This document shows positions 39,938-51,803 of a DNA stretch of 64,000 nt, piece after piece. The notes under the pieces were generated by a model, which was given only the letters and a program-made list of their open reading frames with translations, was not told the DNA's origin and ran no database searches. Source of the DNA: Limonium bicolor (lineage: Eukaryota > Streptophyta > Magnoliopsida > Caryophyllales > Plumbaginaceae); NCBI GenBank assembly GCA_023374045.1, contig CM041781.1, forward strand, positions 142,468,982 through 142,532,981, written 5' to 3'. How positions within the stretch are numbered: the stretch's first letter is position 1; each line of letters begins with the position of its first letter. The translations under genes and the position numbers were made by a program.

Positions 39938-40345
39938 AAAGGCATACACCACTCAAAACAGAGAAAAGAACTGGTTATACGTTAGAATAATAAAAGTGTT
40001 AGGAATTAGTAGACAGAAATTTAAAATTAGTAGTTAGTATACAAGGGAACGAAATGACAAGGGAACGAAATGACAGAAATTTAAAGTTAGTAGTTAATGA
40101 CAATGGAACGAAATGACAAGGGAACGAAATGACAATGGAACGAAATAACAATAATAATAAGATGTTAGAAGTTAGAAGTCCAAAGTCCAAAGTCCGATGT
40201 CCAAGTCAAATGTCCGAGGTTATATGTCCGAAATTGGATTCAGTTGTTTTTTTTTAATTTATTAGTTAATTATTTTAGTAGATTAACAGATTATTGTAAT
40301 AAAACAGGTGAATTAACCGGGGCTTAGGGACTAGATTAAATCAAG
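39938..40345 (-). other. Leader of element F with short direct repeats
   Basis: Non-coding sequence between PBS and gag. GACAAGGGAACGAAATGAC and close variants recur about five times at 40040-40150, followed by AAAGTCCAAAGTCC-type repeats to about 40215. Confidence 0.7.
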
Positions 40346-40363
40346 TCCCCAGCAACGGCGCCA
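40346..40363 (-). promoter_or_regulatory. Primer-binding site of element F (tRNA-Asp)
   Basis: The plus strand reads TCCCCAGCAACGGCGCCA, i.e. TGGCGCCGTTGCTGGGGA in element orientation, complementary to the 3' end of plant tRNA-Asp with one mismatch. It lies 3 bp from the LTR. This site is typical of Athila/Tat elements. Confidence 0.93.
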
Positions 40364-40366
40364 TTT

Positions 40367-42080
40367 TGCAGAGTGGATTTATCGTGAGTGATTTAGAAGA
40401 GGTGTAGTTATTAAAAGAAAGAAATTAATACTCTATCTCGGGCTGCAAATTAAAACCCGGTCGTAGTAGTGTAGAAGACAGAAGCGGCCGGGGTCAAACC
40501 GTGGGACTTATAGCGAGCTAAGTAGTTCCTAAGCTTGTCACAAAAGGGGGGAAGTTAATTGACTTGTTTTTAGAGAATTAAAAGAGCAGATTAAATTACT
40601 GAGTGCAGATGAATTAAATGGAACTCCGGGTTCAGGTTTTATATAATCTGATTAATTATGCTATCTCTTCCGGTTTAATAAATTAGTTTGGCAAAATTCC
40701 TGTTTTTATCCTAAGGACTAAGTCATAGACCCTTAAGAACTCGTTTACCAGAAAATGCTCGGTCTAATCAAGGTTCGAGCAGTACTATGTAAACGGACGT
40801 TAAATTCGAGGAATATAATTGCATCTGTAAATACTAACTTATTAAATCATAATAAGTTTTCTCCAGATTTACGGCTTAAATAACCTGTCTATTTATCACC
40901 TGGTCTGATCAAAATAGACTTAGGAAAACATTTTAATAAATTCATGTAATTTATTAAAATGGTGAGAGAAATCCTTTAAGCGTAACAAACTGTATTTATT
41001 AAAACCGGTAAAAATATTGATTACATAATTAAACAAACCATAATTAAAAACCTTGCCCGGAGCAAATCCTCCTTAGCCAGACATATTAACTGGTAATAAA
41101 TCTGACAGAGGTTGGACGTAATAACAGCACGGAGACGTGATTAGTGAATGGAGAAATGGAGAGGTCGAAGAGTGAAACATGTACGTAGGTTATTATAAGT
41201 GAAGTGGGTGAATTTGAGAATTTAGAGAACTGGGGTATGAGATGTACGTGAGTGTTAATGGAAGAGAATGAATGAGGTGAGAATGAGTGATTTTCTGGTT
41301 TTCTCCGTGCACTCGTATAAGGCTGTAGGGAATGGGTATTTATAGAAGAAATGAAGAGGTAGTCTTCCGTAGATATTTGCTTCATTGATTGCTTCATTGA
41401 TTGAAGCATTAATTGCAGGGGACAGGAGGCAGATTGCAGGAGCGATTTAAGGTAGGCGTCGGAGTAGATAGATAAGACGATTCAAGTTGAAGACGACGAC
41501 TGCGCGAAGAAGAAACTAGCCCGGGTTGATTTTAGTCTGTAACGCCTCTTAACAGGCGGTTTCTTGTGCTGACCGCCTCGCGGTTGCCCTAGAGGTGTCC
41601 GCCCCATTATGGGCGGTTGTGTGTGAGTGGTCCGCCTCACGGTTGTGCGAGAGTGGTCCGCCTCGCGGTTGTGCGAGAGTGGTCCGCCTCGCGGTTGTGC
41701 GAGAGTGGTCCGCCTCGTGGGTGAAGTCCGCCAGGCGGTTGCACCAGTCTCGTCCGCCACTTATCAGGCGGTTGCCTGTGAGACGTCCGCCTCCTCTTGG
41801 GCGGTTGCAGCTTGACCGTGGCCTATTTTTCTTCAAACTTTGACCGGCACTAGATTCTTCGTTTGGACTCTGTTTCCTGAGCCGTTTGCGTCCACACGTT
41901 CGTCTCTTCGTCTATTTTACTCCCGGCTTGGTTTTCCTCATGTTAAACCAATAATTTTGTGAGAAAAACAATAAAACATAAACTAGAGGAAAACTAACCT
42001 AAGTGGAGAAATGAGCAAGAAAAGTGCTAATATTAAACATGAAATACACCTATAAAACATGCTCATTTTGACACTTATCA
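40367..42080 (-). repeat. 5' LTR of element F
   Basis: 1,714 bp, nearly identical to 26682-28397, with the same 26-bp minisatellite at 41630-41720. The high LTR identity points to a recent insertion. Confidence 0.93.
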
Positions 42081-42085
42081 ATAGT
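42081..42085. repeat. Target-site duplication of element F (right copy)
   Basis: ATAGT, one mismatch to ACAGT at 26677-26681. Confidence 0.75.
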
Positions 42086-43044
42086 TGTTTCAAGATGAAA
42101 AGTAATTTAACATCTTATGTCAAGATTATTAGCTGGATGTAATAAAAAGTCTTTCTGGACTAAAGATAAGATAAATGAGTTAGTAACTCAATTAGGTTAT
42201 GATATAATGCGTCTACAACACTATGGTTTCAATATACAAGATGTAGATCTTAATTAAGTTAAGGGGAAAACTTAATCACAATGGATTATCTAGTAGATAT
42301 TGATAAAATACATAATCATTACATTGTGAAATAATAGTATAGTGTTATGGGATGAATCCATCATAGGTCATATTACAATGTTTATTCTAAATTGAGAATA
42401 AAGATATTCAGCTTAAGATTACTATTGGAATTCTTAGATTTAGTTATATAATGTAAACACATTTGTGTTATAAAGATCTCAAAAGTCTTGAATGTGAGGA
42501 TTGTGGTTAAATTTGAATAAAGTGGATAGGAGTGGTCAGTTAGCAGGTGTTAATAAGATACATTCCTTGATCTTACCACCTTGGGCTATACAACGTTCTC
42601 AAATAACTCAAAGATTATACATAACACATAAGTGAGGGCTTAAAAGACAATTGAGACTTCGGAATAAGATTAAGGAGTTTATTTAAGCTTAACTTAGGCT
42701 ACAAGTGATTGATGATAGACTACCTTTAATATTCTTCAGAGTACTATTGATTGTTTGTGCAAGTTGACTAGAACTGCTACAGCGTTACCCAGGTACGATT
42801 TCTCGTACTCAGCTTGTTGTGTTTTGGACTTTATGGAATGTTTTGTACGATTTCTCGTACTCGATACTTTTGCTGATGGACTTTATGGAATGTTTTGGAA
42901 CACCAACTGATCTTGAATGGATTTCAAAATGAAACTGTTGTGTGACTAACTAAGCTTGATGTGACTAACTGAGCCTGTATGTGAAACTTCCTTGGTTATT
43001 GGTTCCTCCTATCTAGTTGTTTCACAAAATATTAACTGCCTAGG

Positions 43045-43315
43045 GTTTACGCTTCTGCACTCTATAGGACTGAGTGTTTTGGTATTGCTCTGGGTAGTTA
43101 ATGATCTAGTGGGGTGACTGGGAATATAGGAAAATATCTGGTAGTGGTAATTCTTCCTTTGGGTAATGGGTAATGTTTCAACCATGAGTCGAGTTTGATC
43201 AGCCTTATTGGAGATGGATTCTTTCTATTGGATATTAATTGTTGAGGGTTTACGCCTCTGCACTCTGTAGGACTGAGTGTTTTGGTATTGCTCTCGTGCA
43301 GTTAAAAATCTAATG
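43045..43315 (+). repeat. Two copies of the 65-bp conserved block in the D LTR
   Basis: Copies at 43045-43112 and 43248-43315, both holding GACTGAGTGTTTTGGTATTG. They match the interior of LARD-like elements B (17779-17843, reverse) and C (50993-51060). Confidence 0.8.
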
Positions 43316-43387
43316 GGAATATGGGAAAATGTTCATCATGGTATTGAGTATGGATTATTTCTATTAAGTGGTGCACGCACTTTTCAC

Positions 43388-43545
43388 CGATGACCGAGAA
43401 CGGGTAGGTGGCAGCGGAGGTCTGCTATACCTCGTCCATCTGGACAACTGACAGCAGAGGTCTGTTTACCTCGTCCTTGTGACAACTGACAGCGGAGGTC
43501 TGTTTACCTCGTCCTTGTGACAACTGACTGGCGGTGGGGGCCATC
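43388..43545. repeat. 38-bp tandem repeat in the D LTR
   Basis: Three to four units with the core GAGGTCTGTTTACCTC, itself a short inverted repeat (GAGGT/ACCTC), separated by GTCCTTGTGACAACTGACAG. Confidence 0.8.
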
Positions 43546-44239
43546 TCTCCCAATTGGTTTATTCCACTCTTGAGTATATTTTGTCTATGGGAATCATCTT
43601 CTGAAATGGTGGAGACATAAACTGTCTACCACGGGTTATGGATATTAATGTCACTCCTAGTCCTTTGTGACTACTTAAGTCTTTCTCTTCTTAACCAGAA
43701 TTGGTTCTAACATCAACAATGGATGCTTACTAACTATGTGGTGTGACTACTTAAGTGGACGACTTGGTTTGGAAGTTCTTTATCTCTATCTTTGTCTTGT
43801 CTTCTTTTCTCTTTAACTTGATTGTTTTGAAGTGCTTTATCTCTGTTTTACTTTTAAGAGTTTGTTTTCATGTTACTATTTATTTTGAAGAGTTATGTCT
43901 TATAAGTTTGTTTTTGGAGAATTGTAGCAGTTCCATTCTAGGGAACTGACTCACCCCTCTCGGGGTGGGCTGCTTGGTTTCATCTTGCAGGTACAAATTG
44001 ATTTACAGGTGGCCACGACGAGCATGAGTGATTGGGATGGGATTAGGTTTATGGAGAGTGAATGTGTTTTATTATTGTTATGTTTATGTTAAGTTTTCTC
44101 GAAGTTCAGACCGTAACTTAGTTAATTGTAAAGGTTGTAATTGGTGAGGTTGGTACCGGGTGTTTGGAGCCCGATGGTCTGTAGCACCTTTAGTTTATTT
44201 TCCGCTGTTGTTTTATTATTATAGGGGTGTTACAGAAAG

Positions 44240-44251
44240 TGGTATCAGAGC
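44240..44251 (+). promoter_or_regulatory. Primer-binding site of element D (initiator-Met tRNA)
   Basis: TGGTATCAGAGC, 5 bp after the LTR end at 44234. It lies within a perfect 10-bp hairpin (44245-44266): TCAGAGCGTA, GT, TACGCTCTGA. Confidence 0.93.
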
Positions 44252-46274
44252 GTAGTTACGCTCTGAACCCGAGAAAACAAGCCGAGTGAAATACTTAGAA
44301 TATAGGTGCACTTAAAACTGGGGAATTGGGGTAGAATTGGGAAGTGAGGATTCCAGTAAGGCACGACTCCTAACTCTTCTTAGATTAGGGAATGATTTCT
44401 TTATACACTTTTCTTTTTATGAATGTCTGTAGAGAATGGTGTGCTGTGGTTCTGTTTGAACATTGAACTATGGTAGAAATATAGGTTGAAATATCATTTA
44501 TTAAGTACGATAAGATTTTGGTGTGGGATAAATCGTATATTAACTATTTTCTTTCAAAAGCATGCTTATGGAGACTACCGTACTAAATCAATCCTTAAAA
44601 CTGTATACATATTCCTAGAAGCTAAGGAACTTTTGGTGGAAAACAGTATACAAATAGATCTTTGAATAACTAAGTTAGTATTGACATTATGTACAAGTAC
44701 TTCAACTCCTTTAAAGTTGGAAATAAATTCAAGAATTACTAGGTACAAATTGTTGCCTAAAGATAATGTTAGGATAAATCTCAAGTCTAGAAACTATTAA
44801 GTTAACAAGAACTAGTAGCATACATCCAAACTAAACCACACTAAAACTCTATGGTAACTTTAGAAAGAAAACACCTAAACCTAACACCCTACGGGAATGC
44901 CTGGTGCGACAAACTCCTAGGCTGAAAGTAGTGGGGGCACACCCACTTCTGGAAGTTTAGGGCTAGACAAGCCTTGTCATCTAACCGTAATAATCTTCTA
45001 CGTAAGTGATGGATGTGTTGAACTTGAGGAGATTGTGGTAAGACGTTACCATCATGAAGTCTTAAGCTGGGCATATTTCATTACTAGCCACAATGAACAA
45101 TTTTAAATTTATATCTTAATATCCAGTATTAAATTCAAACATGTAAAGGATTTATTGAGTTAAATCTTTGGTGAAAAATACCTATATATGGAGGAAGGGA
45201 ATTTGAAATTTGGGTACTTCAAGGTAGAACATCTACCCCTTGTTGAATATAAAAACCATTAAAGGAAGTTACTTAAAGATTAAGTGAAGAGAAGAGTAAC
45301 ACTAAACTAAATATCACTGATCCTTAAATACTCGGAATATTGAGCATCTAGTGAGAAATTGAGAGTTACTTAAAGATTGGAAATTCTCATGTTTACTTGG
45401 AAGTTTAACATTATACATGTATAAAATTTTAGAAGTCACACTAAGAGTGATATTTACCAAAAGCCACCATTATCTAAGAGAGTACTAAGATTTAATGATC
45501 AGAGTAATACTTACATAGAACAAACCCTAAGAAAAATAATTATCAGGAGTGAGTGAACTTTCACTAGACTAATTTATTTGACTTAAAATTTATATATAGA
45601 GTCCCTATCTTGAAAAATAAATTTTAAGATAAAGAAATCAGATTTTGGAGCTACATTATAATTGATAAGAACTTCCTAAAATTCTGCCTTGGGTGAAATT
45701 ATGTAAATATATAATAAATAAATTTTATGAAGTAAACACTGAATGATTCGTCTAAAATATGATAGTTAATTATAAAAACAATTGAAACTTGAAAAGTCAC
45801 AGAAAATATTTATTTTATAGAGTTTTAACATATGGTTGGCTATAAACCCTTGAAGATAATATTGGAAGATTATTAAATGATCTGAAATATTATTTTAAAC
45901 TACTCAAGTACGTTACACCTGATTTATAACTTGTTAATATAATTGATATGATAAAATGATCATATAATGACGTATAATTCGTATCGGTCATAAAATGAAA
46001 GGATAAGGATCATAAAATAAAATTTTATAACAGTTAAGAAAATACAAATACAAAACAATCAAGAGATACAGATATATATATATATATATATCGATCGCAG
46101 ATAAAATCAACGGTGCAATAAAATTTACAACAAAGCAGGTTAATAAGGTGTTGAACTCTTTGAATGTGTCGTTAGTAGCGGTACGAGGGCGTACCTTAGC
46201 TCTTTTAAGGGGGATATACTGGCATACTCTTCCTTCGTCACCTCATCCAGATTATGCCATGTTGCCTTATTAGC
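44252..46274 (+). other. Non-coding interior of element D
   Basis: 2 kb after the PBS with no gag-pol homology in any frame. It includes an AT dinucleotide run at about 46068-46091 and ends with the hairpin/purine-tract module at 46180-46213, then element C begins. Either D is a LARD-like element or its coding region was deleted. Confidence 0.6.
46180..46213 (+). promoter_or_regulatory. Internal hairpin plus purine tract of element D
   Basis: GGTACG, loop AGGG, CGTACC, then CTCTTTTAAGGGGGA. Counterpart of the modules in A (57301-57334), B (17031-17065) and C (51770-51803). Confidence 0.65.
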
Positions 46275-49200
46275 TGAAATACCCCAAACCTTAATATGTT
46301 AATTAACTATGTAATTATAATTTTCTAAGGCTAATTAAGTCCTCAATATTATTGGTGAAGAAATAAAAACCAAAAAGAATAAGAAAATGCGTAAAAGTCA
46401 CAAAACGTGAAACCGCGTATTTAATTATTTTAGGAGGTACATAACCTTCGTTAGAATGATAAATGTTTTTTTATACCTTAATTACACATTAATAAACATG
46501 TGGGAAAATTCCGGAATAAAACGGATTCAAACCATGCGTAAAAACGCTAACGGAGTCCTAAAACGCGTTTTTCGAGAAAATCCGAAAACGTGATTTTAAA
46601 CAGTTAAACGACCCCGTAAAAAATTTATAGTTGACTATATAACTATAATTAAACATTAATGGGAGTACAATAACCATTAAAATTAAATAAACAAGAAAAT
46701 TCCGGAAAACGGGCCCGGATTGGTGAATAGTGTAAAAACCGAGAACATTTGGGGTGTAAACCGTAATAAGGGCAAAGTAATCCCTTAACTTGTAAAATAA
46801 AATCTGATTCCCTCTTTTACACAGACCCACACGTTTTTGTCCTCCTCCCTCTTATTTTGAGTGCTTTTAAGTCAAAAGAGTAAAGTAAGAAAGTACAAAT
46901 ATTACTTTTGCTTTTCTCTCTCCTATTCCCCACCTTCTCCCACGTTTTTCTTCTTCTTCAACCAGAACTCCTTCTTCCTCCTCTGTCAATCGGCGACTTC
47001 ACAAGTGAGCACACAGCCCACACCTTCTTCCTCCATTAACTCACTCATCTCTTCACCAAACCTCACAAAAATACTACCGTTAGATTCGTATCGACGAGGG
47101 CTACGTTTTCCACCCTTCAAAAGCTTGAAACATTCATCTTCATCTCCATGGATGTAGGCCATTTTAGAGCTTAAAGAGGTGTTTTTGAGTCTCCAACATC
47201 TTCTTGATACTCAAAGGTAAAAAGAAAGTCAAAAGTTCTCCATTTCTAGCTAGTTCTTCCAATTTTGGAAAAATTCCTCCACGTTGAATATTTTCTCCAT
47301 TTCAGCCGGTTTCCTTATGTCCTTTTGGAGTGGTGGAACTTCATCATTTTGATTTCCAAGCTCTCCTTTTGCATACTCTAAGGTAATATCTAAGCTAGAG
47401 CCAAAAAAAAAACTAGTTCTTGAAATACTAGTTTTTGTGTGGAGAATTTGAATTAATTAGGTTGTTATGTGTGTATGGGGATATGATTGTAGATGGCAAT
47501 CTAGACCCCCTTGTGTGTTGTGAAAACAAGTAAAGAAAGATGGAGCAAAAAGAAAGAGGAAGGAGAGGAAGAAAACCGAGAATAAACAAGGTAATGAGCT
47601 TACCTTGAGTTAGTTTCATTTGACTTGTGAAACAGATTTTGGAGTTGGATTAATGCTCTTGAATTGGTGTAGTCATGGTACAATAATATTGAGTGGGAAT
47701 GAGAATGTTTAATGTTGTTTAAGTGTGAGAAATAAGCTTGGGAACTAAGCTAGTTTAGATGGTGAATAAATGAGAATTTGATGTGGTTTTGATGTTTAAA
47801 CCAAACAGGGGAGAAGAAGTGTTTGTGAGCTGATTTTATTTTGGTGAGAATGCTAAGAAATTAGCCAAGTGCTGTCAAAATTTGTTTAGGAGATTTTGGG
47901 CTTGAGTGTTTTTATTAAAGGAAGAAGCTAGGTGTGTTAAGGGGATTCAAGTGGGTGGTTAATAATTTGGAAACCAAACTAAGGAGAAGTGTGTATGAGG
48001 AGTAGATATAATGTCAATTGAAGTGCTGGGAATGGCACTGTTTGAATGGTAAAAGAAACTACAAAATATGTTACAAGAGTTAAGGGAAAACTAGAAAACA
48101 AGTTATGAAATGTAATTGGATTTGAGTGAATTAAGCTTGAGTTAGTGAGTGGACTCGATAATCAATTTAAGGTGGTTAAGGTGGATAATTAGGTGCTAAA
48201 ACATGTGGATTATAGTTGGTGAAGATTGGGTAATCAATGGGCTAAGAGGGGACCTTGAACAGAGTTAGAAACTGTCAAATTTGCAAAATCTGTAGCAGGG
48301 TCCGGGACCTAGTCCATGGACAAAGTCCCGGACCACCCCCTTAATCTTGCCCGAGAGTTGTCTAGCATTTTGGTCCGGGACCTAGGGTGAGTATTAAGTC
48401 CCGGACCACCCCATAAAGTAAGGCCGAGAGTCGAGTGCAGGTTTGGTCCGGGACTTAAGAGATGTATAAGGTCCCGGACCACTTCAAAAATAAGGCCGAG
48501 ATTTGAGACCAGCATTGGTCCGGGACTTAAGGTAGGAACCAAGTCCCGGACCACCCCCCCAGAATTCACCCATTTCAGTCTCGACTTGCGTCCGAACTTC
48601 AAAGCCCGGACACAAGTTTGGACATAGGGTAATTTTGAGCAAAAACTTTGTTTAAGGGTAGGAAATGATACCCAATGATGGGGGATTGTTAAGTGATGAT
48701 GTTATAAGGTTGTTAAGGGTAAATAAAGTAAGTTATAATGGTAATTGAGTGGTGAAAAGTTGTAATAAAAATGTAAAGTTATAAAACTACCGAATGGGGT
48801 TAACCATGGGTGCAGTAGACGTTAAAAAATTATATTACCCCGATATTAATGAAGATAGTTATAATGTTACCAGTTGTTCAAAGATTTTCAAGGAACATGT
48901 GATGGCACACTAGAGTGCACCTTCGGTGACAGGTATGGTTTTCTTGCAACATGTGTCCTACCGGATTACACCGGCTTGTATGCCAATGTGTTTTTCTGTG
49001 TGTTTGCCACCTTGCAAGATAAAGCATGAAATGAGTTTACAGTAATTCATTATTGTGGCGTAATTAATTCCGATACCGCTTATTGAAATGAGTTTACAGT
49101 AATTCATTTATGTGGCGTGTACAACTCCGATACCATTTAACCTCGGAAGTGTTAACCTTAGTTGACTGAGTCTAGGATCACATGAGAGTTCGGTATTCGG

Positions 49201-49985
49201 AGTAAACGACCCGAACCATGGGACGTACTAACCACGGCTATGCGTGTGTTAATTGTGTGATTTGTGTATGTGAATGTAGGGATCTCCCTTGTGTGTTTAA
49301 CCCAGTTGTAATACTGTATGGTGTGTAGTTATGATAGACTCCATAGTGGGGTTCTAACTAATATTCTAAAGTAAGTATGTACTAACAGTGGTGAGGAATC
49401 CGGTTTGGCCGGTCGCGCGTTGTTTGGGAGTGGGTATCCTTCTTAGCCTTACCCTTCTCTCTGTTATGGTTGTTTCCCTCACGGGTTATGATCTCCCATT
49501 AGCTTATTCCAAAGCTTAGCTATTCTGACTTATGATCGGTTTAGGGGGAACATGTGTTTGTGTGGTGTGTTCGGGCCTCCAAACCCGAACCATCTTAACT
49601 TAAGTTACTCGTCCAACTATTAGGACGGTAATGAGTGTTGTTGTTGTTGTATAAAGAGCTTACCATGAGGGTGACACCATTCTCTAGGCTCACCAGTGAA
49701 TTAACTATGTTTGGGTCGGTTCCTAAGAGGACCGTTCCCGTTATGTTATGTGGTGATGTGGTAATGCAATTCCTATTGCGAATTTATGATGTGCACGTCG
49801 AAACGTGAAAAGTGTTGTTATGTTTTGTTATGTGAGGATTGTTATATGTTGTAAGATATGGAGTGTGTGGATCATGGATATGAATCCCAGTTTGTGATAA
49901 GAGGCGTTTAAGGATAACCCGATTAATGGGTAGTTGTCGTCTATTAAGGAAGTAGCTCCATTAGAGGAGGAACACTCTAGGGATA
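46275..49985 (+). repeat. Truncated 5' LTR of element C
   Basis: About 3.7 kb. Its first part is diverged from other LTRs. About 48905-49985 is clearly homologous to the LTR cores of B (reverse, about 11600-12680) and A (reverse, about 53820-54345), including the GGTATGGTTTTCTTGCA word and CCGG-flanked repeat near 48935-48975. The right boundary is approximate. Confidence 0.7.
48299..48555. repeat. Four-unit palindromic array in the C LTR
   Basis: Four units of about 62-65 bp, each GGTCCGGGACYTA... followed by AAGTCCCGGACC, so each unit can form a strong hairpin. The architecture matches the B, A and G arrays, with an unrelated core sequence. Confidence 0.85.
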
Positions 49986-50992
49986 AGAATCTCACTAAGG
50001 AGAATATTCAACCCAACAAAGAATGCAGGGCGAAGTAGTAAATTAAACATACCAGTAAGTGCAAGCCAGATGTAATGGCAGAACCCAGCGACACCCAGGA
50101 GTTATCCTTAAAAGGGTGTTTGGGTCAACAATGGTTGAACGAATAACGTGGCAGAAATGCAAGGGTTGAGACTAACACCCAGTTTGAGCATAAGACGTCA
50201 AGAGAAAGTCTGACATCCTTGAAGGGGCATCCCATGAAAGGAATAAATCATGGAGCCCAATACAACCTATAAACCGTGTATTATGTACGGGAAGTAAATG
50301 TGTGTGAACCTACAATGAGCAGAGCTCGAGGCCATAGGGCTTATAAGCCACAAGTAAAATGTGTTAAGGAAATTTTATTGATTACGAAAGTTTATGTTAT
50401 ATATAAGTAAGTAAAGCGGATAACGAACCACTGCTTTAAGAGTGGGGATACCTCGTGATATGTGAGACCGCAACAGCGGTAGTTATGTGAACTAAGTTCA
50501 GGGAATGTGTTAAGAGTTGACTATGTTGCTATTACCCAAGAATGATGTGAGTAGGAATAATACGAAAGGAAGTGTTTGCAGCAGTTGTGGACATCGGATG
50601 AGTAAAAAGTCAAATAGCAACCACCATAGGTGTGGGATGCTAAATGTGTAATGAACAACGCTCAAGGAGCATAAAGACTCGTAGAATAGCGTATTCAACA
50701 ACCAGCCAAATAAATGGCAAAACACAATGAAATGGCAGAAGCTAATATAATAGCGGATGCAGTGTAAGTTAGTGTTATACAATGAGTAAGAGCACGGTGT
50801 GCAGTAAGCGACCGTTGCATAAGTATTGTTAAATAATAATGTGGAAAATAAGACCAGTTATGAGTGAAACTCAATGGACATACAAGTAAGTAATGATAAA
50901 CAGACTGGGCAATAAGCCAGTAGTTGAGACTATGTGATAAGGAAAACAGTGTGAATTCCTATTGCAATCGCATAAGAGATTTACTGTCAAGA

Positions 50993-51060
50993 GTTTACGC
51001 CTGTGCACTCTGTATGACTGAGTGTTTTGGTATTGCGCTTGCACGGTAATGATCGAGTGA
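50993..51060 (+). repeat. 65-bp conserved block, copy in element C
   Basis: GTTTACGCCTGTGCACTC followed by GACTGAGTGTTTTGGTATTG; matches the B copy almost base for base. Confidence 0.8.
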
Positions 51061-51769
51061 GATAGCTAGGAAGTTTTGGCAAGTGATAAGTGTGATAGAT
51101 GAACAAGACTTATGGTGTGATAAAACCCATGCATAAGAGAAGCACGGTCGTACCAATCAAAGGGTACTTGGTTGACATAAGTGACTACAGTAACACGATT
51201 ATTAAATATCGGTATGGAATATACCTCAAGTGTTGGAAATAACCGAAAGAGTACTACTCATTAGGTAGTAGCTCAAATTCAACCGACAGTAAGTCGGAAG
51301 AAATCAAGTACATCATTGTGGAATACAGTAAATCATCATGGAAGTGGATAGAAAGTCTGTAACTCACCGAGTTCGCTCATGGTAAGAAATACCACGCGTC
51401 GGTTGATAAATAGTTATTACCAAGATGAAGGTGATAATCGAAGATATACGGTACAGTAAGGATAATGTATGGGGAAAACTAAGCTCTAAATTATCAAGAG
51501 TTACGCAGCAGAAACTGGTGAACCAGTGATTCAAACGATGAATGCGAATAGTGAACATGAGTGAATGGCAAACTAATGATGCCTAAAAGCCTCACAGGCC
51601 AGGATCGAAACCAGTTAAGAGTTAAAATAAACTCTAATGAGAATTCTTGGTTAGGGACTAAGCCGCCAATATGGCTAAGATCCTCAAACCAGAACACATT
51701 GTGTAATAAACCGTGTGGAGATAAACACTTCACGACGGTAGAATGTTCTAAACCAGTGATTAACTGATT

Positions 51770-51803
51770 GATTATGTGGGTAATCCCTTTTAAGGGGGGT
51801 AGA
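51770..51803 (+). promoter_or_regulatory. Internal hairpin plus purine tract of element C
   Basis: GATTA, loop, TAATC, then CCTTTTAAGGGGGGTAGA. The stem is shorter than in B (5 bp). Confidence 0.6.

Larger units (their letters stand above)
26682..42080 (-). mobile_element. Element F: Athila-type Ty3/gypsy retrotransposon
   Basis: Two 1.7-kb LTRs (26682-28397 and 40367-42080) flank a minus-strand interior in the order tRNA-Asp PBS, leader, gag, protease, RT, RNase H, integrase, polypurine tract. RT, integrase and LTR/PBS features are Athila-like, and there is no chromodomain. The LTRs are nearly identical, yet gag-pol contains at least six frameshifts. No env-like ORF is present between integrase and the 3' LTR. 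A solo LTR of another family (G, 35165-39932) lies between leader and gag. F is itself inserted in the D LTR. Confidence 0.92.
42086..44234 (+). repeat. D 5' LTR, segment 3 of 3
   Basis: Inner end of the D LTR, finishing GGGGTGTTACA next to the PBS. It contains a duplicated stretch at about 42795-42900 (TACGATTTCTCGTACTC and GGACTTTATGGAATG twice each), two copies of the 65-bp block (43045-43112 and 43248-43315) and a 38-bp array (43388-43545). No coding sequence is seen. Confidence 0.65.
8755..46274 (+). mobile_element. Element D: plus-strand LTR retrotransposon, interrupted by B and F; visible interior is non-coding
   Basis: The 5' LTR starts TGAAATACCCC at 8755 and ends GGGGTGTTACA at 44234, followed after 5 bp by a Met-tRNA PBS. 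Removing B (10992-25054) and F (26682-42080) with one TSD copy each joins three pieces into one LTR of about 6.0 kb. The interior (44235-46274) has no gag-pol homology and carries the hairpin plus purine-tract module seen in B, C and A, so D looks like a non-autonomous relative. Element C is inserted at 46275, and the rest of D lies beyond the window. The putative left target duplication is ATTCG (8750-8754). Confidence 0.65.

Noticed and set aside
46860..47157. Ser/Pro/Phe-rich 98-residue reading frame as a small secreted protein
   Set aside because: It lies inside the C LTR, is built on a CT-rich stretch, and has no convincing signal peptide with a mature domain.
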